64,000 nt of DNA from Thauera sp. K11 (GTDB taxonomy: Bacteria > Pseudomonadota > Gammaproteobacteria > Burkholderiales > Rhodocyclaceae). The notes under the pieces are model-generated. The model saw only the letters and a program-made list of their open reading frames with translations, made no database searches and was not told where the DNA came from. Positions 44,364-53,304 of the stretch are shown in pieces; positions within the stretch are counted from its first letter, which is position 1, and each line of letters starts with the position of its first letter. The stretch covers positions 2,604,001 to 2,668,000 of the forward strand of contig NZ_CP023439.1 of assembly GCF_002354895.1 (NCBI RefSeq), in the 5' to 3' direction. The translations under genes were made by a program, and so were the position numbers.

Positions 44364-46486
44364 CAGTCGGACCGTTCGACGCGCTCGGGAGGCGGTGTGC
44401 CGTCCCCTGCGGGAGGCGCCGCGGCGGGCTCCGCAGCTGCAGCGCCGGGGGCCGCCGGCGCAACCGGCGTCACCTCTGCCGCGCCTTCCCGGGTTCCGGC
44501 GGGCGCCGCCTCCTGCGCGGGCGCTGCTTCCGGTGCCGGTGCGGCTTCCGCTGCGGGCGCCTCTTCCTGCACGGGCGCCTCGCGCACGGGCTCGCGGTTC
44601 CCCGCACCCGGCGGCGTCCGCGCACCGCCGTGCAGGCCGAGGCTGTTCGGGGCCGTCGGCCCGAGGCGCAACTGGCGCTTGCCCACCGAGCTTTCGGTGC
44701 CGGCGGGCTGGTCCGCGCGCGTCGTCGGCGGGGCGATCACGTTGCGCACGATGCGCGGCGTGATGAGCAGCACCACTTCGGTCTTGACGGCGCTGTCGCG
44801 CTGCGCCGAGAACAGCCTGCCCAGCCCGGGAATATCGCCGAGGCCCGGCAGGCGGCGCGCGCTCGAGCGTTCCTCGTCGCTGATCAGCCCGGCGAGCACC
44901 TGCGTTTCGCCGTCGGCCAGCCGCAGCGTGGTGGCGGCGCTGCGCGTGCCGATCTGGTAGGCGAGCGAACTCGACGGCCCCGGCACCTCCTTGACGATGC
45001 TGCTCACTTCGAGCGCCACCTTGATCACCACTTCGTCCTCCAGCGTGACGCTGGGCTCCACGTCGAGCTTGAGGCCGACGTCGAGATAGCTCACCGAGGC
45101 CGACACGCCGACGTTCGCCGTCGACGTGGTGGTGAACACCGGCAGCTTCTCGCCGATGTGGATCTTGGCCTTTTCTCGGTTCTTGACCCGGATGCGCGGG
45201 TTGGCCAGCAGGCTGGTGTCGCCGTCCTCGTTGCGCAGCTTCAGGATGGCGGCCGGGTTGCTCACGTAGGGGACCATCGAGCCGGTGTTGCGAAGGTTGA
45301 CGACGCCCGCCGCGAGCGCCCCGCCCGGCGACGTGGTGGTCTGGGTGACGCCGTTGACGATGGTGGTGGTCGCCAGGCCGGACTGGATCAGCCCGTAGCC
45401 GACCTCGTTGGGGAACTCCACGCCGAGGTCGGAGAGCTTGTTGCGGCCGATCTCGAGCACCTCCACTTCGAGCATCACCTCCGGCTCGGCGATGTCCAGC
45501 GTCGCCAGCACGCGCTCGGCCAGCCGCACCGCCTCGGGCGTGTCCTTGATGGCGAGCATGTTGAGCTTCTCGTCGATGAACACGTCCTTCGTCTTCACCA
45601 GTTGCCGCACCATCGCCAGCGCCTGCTTGGCGTCCGCATTGGCGAGATAGAAGCTGCGCGTGACGAGGTCGAGGTACTCCTTCTGCTTGGCGGCATTGGC
45701 CGGATAGATCAGCACCGAATTGGTGTTGAGCAGCTTGCGCTCGAGCTGCTGGGTGGTGGTGATGAGTTTCAGCACCTCGTCCACCGAGCTGTTGCGCACG
45801 AACAGCGTCACCTTGGAATCCGCGCGCACGTCGCGGTCGAACACGAAGTTGAGGCCGCTGGCGCGCGCAAGAGCCTCGAACACGATGCGCAGGGGCGCCT
45901 CGCGGAATTCCAGCGTCACCGGCTTGGCCATCGCGCCGCCCAGCGCCTCCACCACCGGCGCGGCCTTCGCGTCGGCGCGCTCGTCCAGGGTGCGCAGCAA
46001 CTGGCGCGCACGCGCATTGCTGGGCTGCTCGACGAGCACCGCGCGCACCGCGCGCTCGGCCGCGGCATCGTCCTTGCCGATCGCCGCTTCCGCCTCGTTG
46101 AGCCGCGCGGTGCGGCGGGCGTCGGCCGCGAGTTCCGCGGCGCCGATGCGCGCACGCGGACTCTCCGAATCGATCTGCAGCACCTCGGCGTACAGCCGCG
46201 CCGCCTCCTCGGTGCGTCCGGCCGCGCGCGCGCGGTCGGCGGCCGCAAGGCGCTCGCTCGCCAGCAGTTCGCGCTGGCGCAGGTAGTAGGCACGCAACTC
46301 ATGGTTGCCCGGGTCCTTGGCCACCTCCCCCTTCAGCAGGATGAAGGCCGCGGTGCGATCGCCGTCGGCGAAGGCCGCGCGGCTGCGCTCGAGGGCGGGA
46401 TTCGTCGCGCAGGCGGACAGCACCAGCAGCGAGACGGACAGGACGAGGCCGCGTAGCGGCGGGCAGGAACGAGACTTTTGGGTCAT
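44363..46486 (-). CDS. gspD: Secretin, GspD/PilQ/MshL family
   Basis: A 707-residue outer-membrane secretin that would form the exit channel. It has a lipoprotein signal (LVLSVSLLVLSAC), then a TPR-like helical region (residues 25-180) unusual for GspD. This is followed by an STN-like N0 domain (FREAPLRIVFEALARASGLN), a NolW domain (YLANADAKQALAMVRQLV) and the secretin core ending GLGDIPGLGRLFSAQRD with VVLLITPRIVRN. A long Ala/Pro/Glu tail closes it. TPR-carrying lipoprotein secretins are closer to MshL than to classical GspD, so the name is approximate. Confidence 0.85.
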   Translation of the reverse strand: MTQKSRSCPPLRGLVLSVSLLVLSACATNPALERSRAAFADGDRTAAFILLKGEVAKDPGNHELRAYYLRQRELLASERLAAADRARAAGRTEEAARLYAEVLQIDSESPRARIGAAELAADARRTARLNEAEAAIGKDDAAAERAVRAVLVEQPSNARARQLLRTLDERADAKAAPVVEALGGAMAKPVTLEFREAPLRIVFEALARASGLNFVFDRDVRADSKVTLFVRNSSVDEVLKLITTTQQLERKLLNTNSVLIYPANAAKQKEYLDLVTRSFYLANADAKQALAMVRQLVKTKDVFIDEKLNMLAIKDTPEAVRLAERVLATLDIAEPEVMLEVEVLEIGRNKLSDLGVEFPNEVGYGLIQSGLATTTIVNGVTQTTTSPGGALAAGVVNLRNTGSMVPYVSNPAAILKLRNEDGDTSLLANPRIRVKNREKAKIHIGEKLPVFTTTSTANVGVSASVSYLDVGLKLDVEPSVTLEDEVVIKVALEVSSIVKEVPGPSSSLAYQIGTRSAATTLRLADGETQVLAGLISDEERSSARRLPGLGDIPGLGRLFSAQRDSAVKTEVVLLITPRIVRNVIAPPTTRADQPAGTESSVGKRQLRLGPTAPNSLGLHGGARTPPGAGNREPVREAPVQEEAPAAEAAPAPEAAPAQEAAPAGTREGAAEVTPVAPAAPGAAAAEPAAAPPAGDGTPPPERVERSD

Positions 46487-47001
46487 GAACGGGACAAGGA
46501 GAGGGACTGGCGCTGCTTGAGCGGCAGGTAGACGAATTCGATTCGGGCTTCGTCGATGCGCTCGACGCGGTAGCGGCCGGCGATCTCGTCGCCGCCGCGC
46601 AGCATCCGCAACTGATCGCCTTCCATCACCAGCGCACAACGCTTGCCGTCTTCGACGATCACGCCGATGTAGCGGAACGGCAGGGGCGGCGCCGCGGGTC
46701 GCGAGGGCGGTGGAGGCGGCGGAGGCGCCGCCCGGAAGCTGAGCGGCGCAACGAAGTTGGCGCCCTCTGCCGCCAGGGCCTGGCGGGCCGGCTCATCCGG
46801 CAGGCCGGGGAGCGCGATCGCAGGCGCGGCGACGCGTGTCGCGGCGGGTGCCGGAGCACCGCCCGCCCCGGCGGCGGCGGCGGCGCGACGGGACGAGGGC
46901 GGCGCGTTCGCGGGCTCGTCGCCCCCCTGCAGGGCTGCCCACAGCGTGGCCGCCAGCGTCAGGGCGAGCGCCGCGCCGAGGCGCCACTTGCGGGCCGTCA
47001 T
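46483..47001 (-). CDS. PilP/GspC-like inner-membrane assembly protein
   Basis: A 172-residue bitopic protein: short cytoplasmic end, one membrane helix (GAALALTLAATLWAALQG, about 9-26), a Pro/Ala-rich linker with a run of seven prolines, and a C-terminal beta domain (FRYIGVIVEDGKRCALVMEG, RMLRGGDEIAGRYRVERID). This is the homology-region/PilP layout that links the inner platform to the secretin. Overlaps gspD and the PilO-like gene by four bases at each side. Confidence 0.75.
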   Translation of the reverse strand: MTARKWRLGAALALTLAATLWAALQGGDEPANAPPSSRRAAAAAGAGGAPAPAATRVAAPAIALPGLPDEPARQALAAEGANFVAPLSFRAAPPPPPPPSRPAAPPLPFRYIGVIVEDGKRCALVMEGDQLRMLRGGDEIAGRYRVERIDEARIEFVYLPLKQRQSLSLSRS

Positions 47002-47576
47002 CGCCCGCCTCCGACGAAGATCGCCAGGCGGATCTCGGTCTCCAGCGTGTTCGCCTCGCCGCCCGCCCGCTTGATCGAAAGCCCTTCCAGCGCCAGTTCC
47101 GGCATATCGACCAGCACCGCACTCAACCATGCATGGATGTGCGGGAAGTCGCCGCGTACCGGCAAGGCCAGCACCACCCGCTTCAGGGGCGTGGCCGGTT
47201 CGGGCGTGATGCGGTAGTCGACGCGGCGGATCTCGACGCCCTGCGCCTGCGCCGCGGCGTAGAGCCGGCCGAGGCGCGCGGGCAGTTCCGCTTCGCCGGG
47301 GAAGCGCTGCGCGTAGAAGCGTTCGAGGCGGGCGCGGTCGCTGTCGATCCGGCCGGCGGCGGGATCGAGGGGCGCGCGCATCAGCCGGGCCCGCTCGTGC
47401 GCGATCCCGCGCCCTTCATCGTCGATGTAGCCGTCGGCCAGCAGGCCGCCCGCGAGGGCCGCCACGATCAGCCCGACGCCCACACCGCCGGCCCATCCCG
47501 CGCCGCGGGCGAGGCGCCGCAGCCGGCCCGACAGCGCGCGCACGGCATTCGCTCCGGCCATCCCGATCGCTGCCAT
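46998..47576 (-). CDS. PilO-like assembly protein
   Basis: A 192-residue protein with one membrane helix near residues 27-47 (GWAGGVGVGLIVAALAGGLL), a short coiled coil (RARLERFYAQRFPGEAEL) and a ferredoxin-like periplasmic domain (GVEIRRVDYRITPEPATPLK, WLSAVLVDMPELALEGLSI). This is the GspM/PilO plan. The call rests on topology and on its place between the PilN- and PilP-like genes. Confidence 0.7.
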   Translation of the reverse strand: MAAIGMAGANAVRALSGRLRRLARGAGWAGGVGVGLIVAALAGGLLADGYIDDEGRGIAHERARLMRAPLDPAAGRIDSDRARLERFYAQRFPGEAELPARLGRLYAAAQAQGVEIRRVDYRITPEPATPLKRVVLALPVRGDFPHIHAWLSAVLVDMPELALEGLSIKRAGGEANTLETEIRLAIFVGGGR

Positions 47577-48190
47577 CAGGCGCCTCCCCGGCTGCGCGCG
47601 GCGACGACGAAGCGCACGAAGTCCGCGCCGTCCTGCGCCGCCGCTTCGTGGCTCACGAGGTCGATGCCGGCGAGCACCGGCTCGTGCCGCATGCGGTCGA
47701 GCACCGCGAGCACCGCGTCGAGCGAGCGCGCCTCACCCGACAGGCGCAGGCCACCCGCCGCCGTGCGGCCGCTCGCGTCGCCCGCCCCGGCGCCGGCCGC
47801 CTGCACCTCCACCATCTCGACCTCGACCCAGGCCACGTCGCTGCCGCGCACGCGCGCAAGCGCCGCGAACACCGTGCTCCAGTCGGCATCCAGGCGGGCC
47901 GCGACGCGACGCGCGCCCTGCACCTCCTGCGCCGTGAGGGGCGGTTCGGGTGGTGCAGGCGGCGCGGGCGCCGGCTGCTGGCTGCGCAGCGCAGCGACGA
48001 TCCGCGCGCGCTCGTCCAGCTCCGCGCGCGCCGACATGAAGCGCTCGAGTTCGATCCCCGCGCACAGCAGCCCGACAGCGAGCAGCGCCCAGCCAAGCCT
48101 GGTGGGTGCCCGCCGGATGGGTACGAAATCGAGTTCGATCCGTTCGGGAGCCTGGCTCGGGCGCGGCCAGGGAAGCCTGAAACCTCTCAC
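47576..48190 (-). CDS. PilN-like assembly protein
   Basis: A 204-residue bitopic protein: a basic N-terminus with LDFVPIRRAP resembling the PilN INLLP motif that docks onto PilM, a membrane helix at about 32-50 (LGWALLAVGLLCAGIELE), a Pro-rich linker and a ferredoxin-like domain (DVAWVEVEMVEVQAAG, GLRLSGEARSLDAVLAVLDR). It starts at a GTG that overlaps the previous stop (GTGA). Confidence 0.72.
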   Translation of the reverse strand: MRGFRLPWPRPSQAPERIELDFVPIRRAPTRLGWALLAVGLLCAGIELERFMSARAELDERARIVAALRSQQPAPAPPAPPEPPLTAQEVQGARRVAARLDADWSTVFAALARVRGSDVAWVEVEMVEVQAAGAGAGDASGRTAAGGLRLSGEARSLDAVLAVLDRMRHEPVLAGIDLVSHEAAAQDGADFVRFVVAARSRGGA

Positions 48191-48912
48191 GCCGCCCCCT
48201 CGCACACCTGCACGCTCCATCCCTCGGGCAACACCTGCGGCGCGGCGCCGAGCACGTGCAGCACCCCCGCGCCGGCGGCATCGCCGATGGTGGTCGCCAG
48301 CCCGGGCAGCATGCGGCCGAGCATCGCGCCGACGTCGCCGCCGGCGTTCGCGCTGCGAATGCGCCGCCACTGCCCGCCGGCCCACAGGCCGAGCGTCAGG
48401 CGCCCCTCGCGGCAGACGCCGAGCGCACCGCAGGCCCCCTTCCCGCCCACGTGCGAACCGGGCAGCAGGCGGTTGTACACCGTCACGAAGCTGCCCTGCA
48501 TGGCGGTGATGCGCAGCCGCCGCTCCGCCGCGAGGCGCGCCACCGCATCCACCAGCGTCCGCGGGGCGGCGCAGGCCAGCGCCGTGTCGCCGCTCGCGCC
48601 GCGATCGACGCTGATCGCCCATTCCGGCCCGCCCACGCCGTGGACGCTGCGCATCCGTTCGGCCGCCCAGGCTTCGCGCTCGCTCCCGCCCTTGAGGCCC
48701 GCCGGCCACTCGATCACGATGTAGCGCAGCCAGGCATCGGCGAACTCGACCGCGAGTGCCCCCCGGCGTGCTTCCTCCGGCCAGCCCAGGCCCGCCAGCG
48801 CCGCCGCCGGCTCGCCCTCCACCGGCGCGGTCCGCTCGTCCCCGGCACGGGCGAGGCGCCAGGTGCGCTCGCCCAGGGTCAAGCGCCAGGGTTCAGCCGA
48901 GAAGCGTGACAC
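48187..48912 (-). CDS. PilM/GspL-like cytoplasmic actin-fold protein
   Basis: A 241-residue soluble protein with blocks typical of the PilM/MshI/GspL actin-like fold: LAVEFADAWLRYIVIEWP, ALACAAPRTLVDAVARLAAE, ITAMQGSFVTVYNRLLPG and LTLGLWAGGQWRR. It would connect the ATPase to the PilN-like protein. It starts at a GTG inside the end of gspE, 20 bases before that gene stops. Confidence 0.68.
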   Translation of the reverse strand: MSRFSAEPWRLTLGERTWRLARAGDERTAPVEGEPAAALAGLGWPEEARRGALAVEFADAWLRYIVIEWPAGLKGGSEREAWAAERMRSVHGVGGPEWAISVDRGASGDTALACAAPRTLVDAVARLAAERRLRITAMQGSFVTVYNRLLPGSHVGGKGACGALGVCREGRLTLGLWAGGQWRRIRSANAGGDVGAMLGRMLPGLATTIGDAAGAGVLHVLGAAPQVLPEGWSVQVCEGAA

Positions 48913-50584
48913 GATTCAGCTCCTCCACCGTCGTATCCCCCGCGGCGACGAGATCCGTCACCGCCTCGCGCAGGCTGCGGAAGCCGCGCCGGCGGGCGGT
49001 TTCCTTCAGCACGCGGATGGGCGCGCGCGACAGGATCAGCTCGCGCACCTCGTCGTCGAGCACCAGCACCTCGGCCACCGCGCGCCGTCCCTTGTAGCCC
49101 GAACCGCGGCAGTGGCCACAGCCGGTGCCGGCGTGGAAGCGGAACCCCGACACGTCGCCCAGCTCGGAATCGGCGATCAGCTCCGCATCCGGCGTCACCG
49201 GCGCGCTGCACTGCGGGCAGTTGATGCGCACCAGGCGCTGCGCCACCACGCCGTTCAGCGCGGCGACGAGGTTGTAGGGGTCGATGCCCATGTGCATGAA
49301 GCGCCCGATCACGTCGAACACGTTGTTCGCATGGACGGTGGTGAACACCAGGTGGCCGGTCAGCGCCGCCTGCACCGCGATCTCGGCCGTCTCGCCGTCG
49401 CGGATCTCGCCCACCATGATCTTGTCCGGGTCGTGGCGCAGGATGGAACGCAGGCCGCGGGCGAAGCTGAGCCCCTTCCTCTCGTTGACCGGGATCTGCA
49501 GCACGCCGGCGAGCTGGTACTCGACCGGATCCTCGATCGTCACCACCTTCTCGAGCCCGCTGTTGGTCTCGCCCAGCGTCGCGTACAGCGTGGTGGTCTT
49601 GCCGCTGCCGGTGGGGCCGGTCACCAGCAGCATGCCGTAGGGCTCGCTCGCCAGCCGGCGCAGCACCGCGCGCGAAGCCCCGTCGAAGCCGAGCGACTCC
49701 AGCGTGAGCCCGCTCATCTCGGCGGAGAGGTGCTCCTTGTCGAGCACCCGCAGCACCGCGTCCTCGCCGTGGATGCTGGGCATGATGGAGACGCGGAAGT
49801 CGATCTCGCGCCCGCCCGCCTGCGCCTTGAAGCGGCCGTCCTGCGGCACGCGGCGCTCGGCGATGTCGAGTTCGGCCATCACCTTCAGGCGCGACACCAC
49901 CTGCTCGGCCAGTTCCGCCCCGGCGGCCCCGCCCACCCGCGACAGCACGCCGTCGATGCGGTAGCGGATCACCAGCCCCGCCGGCACCGTTTCGAGGTGA
50001 ATGTCGCTGGCGCCCTGCTTGAGCGCGTCGTACAGCGTGGAATTGACCAGCTTCACCACCGGGCTGGCGTCGGCGCTGATGCGCTTGAGCGACAGTTCCT
50101 CGACGAGTTCGCCGTCGTTCTCGTCCTCCCGCGCCATGTGCAGGCCGGCGGCGCGGCGCACCTCGTCTTCGTGCCGGGCCAGGCAGGCGGCAATGGTGTC
50201 GGCATCCGCCAGCGCCAGCGCGAAGCCCTCCGACAGCCGCGCGCTCAGGCCGTCGAGCAGGTCGTCGTCGAAGGGGTTCGAGACCACGACCAGGAGCGTG
50301 CCGTCGTCCTCGCGCAAGGCCACGCATTCGCGGCGCAGGGCCTGCTCGAAGGCGATGGCGCCGAAGTCCGGCACGAGCGCCATCAGCCGCGCATTGTCGA
50401 TGGCCGGCAGCGAGCAGCTCGCGCCGAGCCGCGCCATCCGGACGGCCGGGTCCGGCTCCAGCCTGGCCAGCCCCTCGAGCAGCGCCACGCCGCCGCCGGC
50501 GGCGCCCGACAGTTCGGCGGCGGAAAACGGCGCGGGCGGGGGCGTGGCCTGCAACTGGCGCCGCAGCGCGTCCGGCGCGTTCAT
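48893..50584 (-). CDS. gspE: Type II secretion/type IV pilus assembly ATPase GspE
   Basis: A 563-residue hexameric ATPase that drives pseudopilus growth. It has an N1E-like region, then ASDIHLETVPAGLVIRYRID, the Walker A GPTGSGKTTTLYATL, the Asp box TIEDPVEYQ, Walker B IMVGEIRDGETAEIA and the His box HLVFTTVHANN. The zinc tetra-Cys set is NCPQC with CGHCRGSGYKGRRA. Full family length. The ATG at 50584 overlaps the gspF stop as ATGA. Confidence 0.95.
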   Translation of the reverse strand: MNAPDALRRQLQATPPPAPFSAAELSGAAGGGVALLEGLARLEPDPAVRMARLGASCSLPAIDNARLMALVPDFGAIAFEQALRRECVALREDDGTLLVVVSNPFDDDLLDGLSARLSEGFALALADADTIAACLARHEDEVRRAAGLHMAREDENDGELVEELSLKRISADASPVVKLVNSTLYDALKQGASDIHLETVPAGLVIRYRIDGVLSRVGGAAGAELAEQVVSRLKVMAELDIAERRVPQDGRFKAQAGGREIDFRVSIMPSIHGEDAVLRVLDKEHLSAEMSGLTLESLGFDGASRAVLRRLASEPYGMLLVTGPTGSGKTTTLYATLGETNSGLEKVVTIEDPVEYQLAGVLQIPVNERKGLSFARGLRSILRHDPDKIMVGEIRDGETAEIAVQAALTGHLVFTTVHANNVFDVIGRFMHMGIDPYNLVAALNGVVAQRLVRINCPQCSAPVTPDAELIADSELGDVSGFRFHAGTGCGHCRGSGYKGRRAVAEVLVLDDEVRELILSRAPIRVLKETARRRGFRSLREAVTDLVAAGDTTVEELNRVTLLG

Positions 50585-51756
50585 CCTATGCTCTCCGCCA
50601 ACTGGAAGATGGGCAGGTACATCAGCACCACGATCAGGCCGATCGCACCGCCGATGAAGAGCATCAGCAGCGGGCCGAACAGGCGGGTCAGCCATTCGAC
50701 CTGGCGCGCCGTGTCTTCCTCGTGGAATTCGGCGGCGCGGCTCAGCATGTCGCCCAGGTTGCCGGCGCGCTCGCCGACTTCGAGCATGCGCATCGCAACC
50801 GGCGTCGTCAGCCCGCCGGCCGCCAGGGTCGCGGCAAAGCCCTGCCCTTCCCGGATACGGGCGATGGCCCCGTCCAGGCTGGTGCGCAGCGTCTGCGTGA
50901 GCAGGCCCGAGACCATGGTCAGCGCGGTGGGCACCGGGATGCCGCCCGACAGCAGCATCCCCAGCGTGCGATAGAAGCGCGCCAACTGGAACACGCGCAG
51001 GCTCTCGCCGACCACCGGCATGCGCCACAGGGCCCGGCCGAACGCGGCGCGCACCCCGGGATGCCGCGACAGCGCGACCAGGCCCGCCACCGCGATCGCC
51101 AGCAGCATCGCGCCGCCTACCGCATGCGCCTCGATGAACTGCCCCCATTCGAGCAGCAGGCGGGACATCAGCGGAAGTTCGCCGTCCAGGTCTTCGTAGA
51201 TGTGGGAGAAGCGCGGCACCACGTAGGCCATCAGGAACAGCACCACCAGCCCGCCGACCCCCAGCAGGAGGGCGGGATAGATCGCCGCGCTGACGAGCTT
51301 GCCCCGCAGGGTGTCGACCTGCTGCTGGTAGGCGATGTAGCGCTCGACGGCATGGTCGAGATCGCTGGTGCGCTCGGCGGCCCGGATCGTGGCGACGTAG
51401 AGTTCCGGAAAGGCCCCGCCCGCGCTGTCGAGTGCGCTCGACAGCGTGCGCCCCTCGCGCAGCGCGCCCAGCATGCCCTGCAGCACGGTGCGTATCGCCG
51501 GCCGGGTTTCCTTCTCTGCCAGGGCGGCGATCGCCTCGGCAAGCGCGATGCCGGCGCGCAGCAGCGCGAGCAGTTCCTGGTTGAACAGCAGCAGCGGGAA
51601 CTTGCCCCGGTGCGCCGGCGCCACGCGTGCTTTCGACGCCAGCACCATCAGGCCGCGCGCGGCCACGATCGTGCGCATTTCCGCCTCGGACCCGGCATCG
51701 ATGTCGAGGTCTACGACCAGCCGGTCCGCGCCGACGGCCCTGACGCTATAGCGCAT
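50581..51756 (-). CDS. gspF: Inner-membrane platform protein GspF
   Basis: A 391-residue polytopic protein with two copies of the T2SF domain (LLLFNQELLALLRAGIALAE and FYRTLGMLLSGGIPVPTALT) and three membrane helices (near 165-190, 210-235 and 360-385). It anchors the ATPase and the pseudopilus base. It begins four bases after gspG ends, on the same strand. Confidence 0.93.
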   Translation of the reverse strand: MRYSVRAVGADRLVVDLDIDAGSEAEMRTIVAARGLMVLASKARVAPAHRGKFPLLLFNQELLALLRAGIALAEAIAALAEKETRPAIRTVLQGMLGALREGRTLSSALDSAGGAFPELYVATIRAAERTSDLDHAVERYIAYQQQVDTLRGKLVSAAIYPALLLGVGGLVVLFLMAYVVPRFSHIYEDLDGELPLMSRLLLEWGQFIEAHAVGGAMLLAIAVAGLVALSRHPGVRAAFGRALWRMPVVGESLRVFQLARFYRTLGMLLSGGIPVPTALTMVSGLLTQTLRTSLDGAIARIREGQGFAATLAAGGLTTPVAMRMLEVGERAGNLGDMLSRAAEFHEEDTARQVEWLTRLFGPLLMLFIGGAIGLIVVLMYLPIFQLAESIG

Positions 51757-51760
51757 CGGC

Positions 51761-52201
51761 CTACCAGTTGCTCACGTCGGCCGCCCCGCCCTCGCCGCCG
51801 GGCTGGCCGTCGGAGCCGAAGGAAAACAGGTCGAACTCGCCATGCTCGCCAGGCTGACGGTACTGGTAGGGCTTGCCCCAGGGATCGAGCGGCACCGCCT
51901 TCTTGAGGTAGGGACCCGCCCAGCGGGGGGTGTCCGTCGGCGCCGCCATCAGCGACTGCAGCCCCTGCTCGGTGGTCGGATAGCGGCCCACGTCGAGCCG
52001 GTACTGGTCCAGCGCCTTGCCGAACGCATCGATCTGCGCCTGCGCCACCTTGGTTTCCGACTTGCCGATCTGCGAGAAGAAGCGCGGCCCGACATAGCCG
52101 GCGAGCAGGCCGATGATGACCATCACGACCAGCAACTCGAGAAGGGTGAATCCGGCGTGAATCCTGCGGATGGCCGATGGCCGGGATGGATTGGGCTGCA
52201 T
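51761..52201 (-). CDS. gspG: Major pseudopilin GspG
   Basis: A 146-residue prepilin with a 19-residue leader up to HAGFTLLELLVVMVIIGLL, canonical cleavage site and Glu5. The family hallmarks follow: YRLDVGRYPTTEQGLQSLMA, YLKKAVPLDPWGKPYQYR and the calcium loop FGSDGQPGGEGGAADVSNW. It is the first gene of the operon. I use the ATG at 52201, which gives a normal leader; an in-frame ATG at 52261 would give 39 residues. Confidence 0.93.
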   Translation of the reverse strand: MQPNPSRPSAIRRIHAGFTLLELLVVMVIIGLLAGYVGPRFFSQIGKSETKVAQAQIDAFGKALDQYRLDVGRYPTTEQGLQSLMAAPTDTPRWAGPYLKKAVPLDPWGKPYQYRQPGEHGEFDLFSFGSDGQPGGEGGAADVSNW

Positions 52202-52502
52202 GCGGGGCAAACGCCGATTGTGTGATCGAGGAACAAGAAGGCTAGATGCCGAATGTTGCATGGCGGTTAATGAAGGAAGACCATCCTCTCCGGGCGGCAG
52301 GACCACTCCCCAGGCGCTCCGCCTCCCCGCCGGGAACGGCATGGCGCAACGCGGTCCGGGCCGGAAACGGGCGCGCCACATGGCGGAACGCCTGCCCGAC
52401 AGGGGTCCGCAATCGGCTTGTCACGGGCAGCCCCCATGCTCCCGCCACCGGGCCCCGGCCGAATGCCGCCGGGCCCGGCACCGCAAACCCGGAAGGACAT
52501 GC
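52202..52502. other. Divergent region between gspG and the transglycosylase gene
   Basis: These 301 bp must hold the promoters of the eleven-gene secretion operon and of the transglycosylase. A slightly AT-richer part lies at 52205-52285. I see no consensus hexamers. GGAAGGACATGC gives the right-hand gene its ribosome-binding site. Confidence 0.4.
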
Positions 52503-53090
52503 ATGCGCCTGTCGCTCGTTTCGCTCGCCCTGCTGCTCGCGTCGCTCCACTGCGCGGCAAACACCCTGTACGGTTTCGTCGATGAATCCGGCGTCGCGCA
52601 CTTCAGCGACTTCAAGGTCGACGGCCGCTACAAGCGCCTGATGGGTTCCGAACCGTCCGCGCAACGGCCTTCGGCACGCGGAACCCGGCAGGCACCGCCG
52701 CCTCGCCTGCGGGCGCGGGTGGAAAGCATCGCCGGCGAACACGGCGTCGATCCCGCGCTCGCCATGGCGGTGGTCGAGGTCGAGAGCGCCTATCGGCCGG
52801 ATGCGCGCTCGCCCAAGGGCGCGCTCGGCCTGATGCAGTTGATGCCGGCGACCGCGCAGCGCTACGGGGTGAGCGATCCGCTCGACCCGGACGACAACCT
52901 GCGCGGCGGCATCCGCTATCTGCGCGACCTGCTCGACCAGTTCGGCAGCACCGAGCTGGCGCTGGCGGCGTACAACGCCGGCGAGGGCGCCGTCATGCGC
53001 CACGGCTACGCCATTCCGCCCTACGCCGAAACACAGGCCTACGTGCCCAGGGTGCTGCAGCGCTACGGGTCCTTGCAGCGGAAGCCGTAG
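52503..53090 (+). CDS. Lytic transglycosylase, SLT family
   Basis: A 195-residue exported murein transglycosylase. Signal peptide MRLSLVSLALLLASLHCAAN, a short DUF4124-like piece (LYGFVDESGVAHFSDFKVD), then the Slt domain with catalytic Glu in AMAVVEVESAYRPDARSPKG, GALGLMQLMPATAQRYGV, DNLRGGIRYLRDLL and LALAAYNAGEGAV. Cutting peptidoglycan next to a secretion operon suggests it helps the machine pass through the wall (inference). Confidence 0.92.
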   Translation: MRLSLVSLALLLASLHCAANTLYGFVDESGVAHFSDFKVDGRYKRLMGSEPSAQRPSARGTRQAPPPRLRARVESIAGEHGVDPALAMAVVEVESAYRPDARSPKGALGLMQLMPATAQRYGVSDPLDPDDNLRGGIRYLRDLLDQFGSTELALAAYNAGEGAVMRHGYAIPPYAETQAYVPRVLQRYGSLQRKP

Positions 53091-53304
53091 CGGGGCGCCA
53101 CGCCCGTTCGCGGACGGCGGCGGGCACGATCCTATCCTGCGGCGGGGGGCAAGCCCGGCGGCGCATCGAGCACGCCGCCGCTGCCGACGTCCAGCCGTGG
53201 CCCGAGTCCACGCGCAAGAACCGCGCCTGCGGCCGTGCCGGCGAGAGGCATGCGGAGACCCGGCCCGCCCGCGGCGTCATGCCCGCCGGATCGCCGAGAT
53301 GCGT

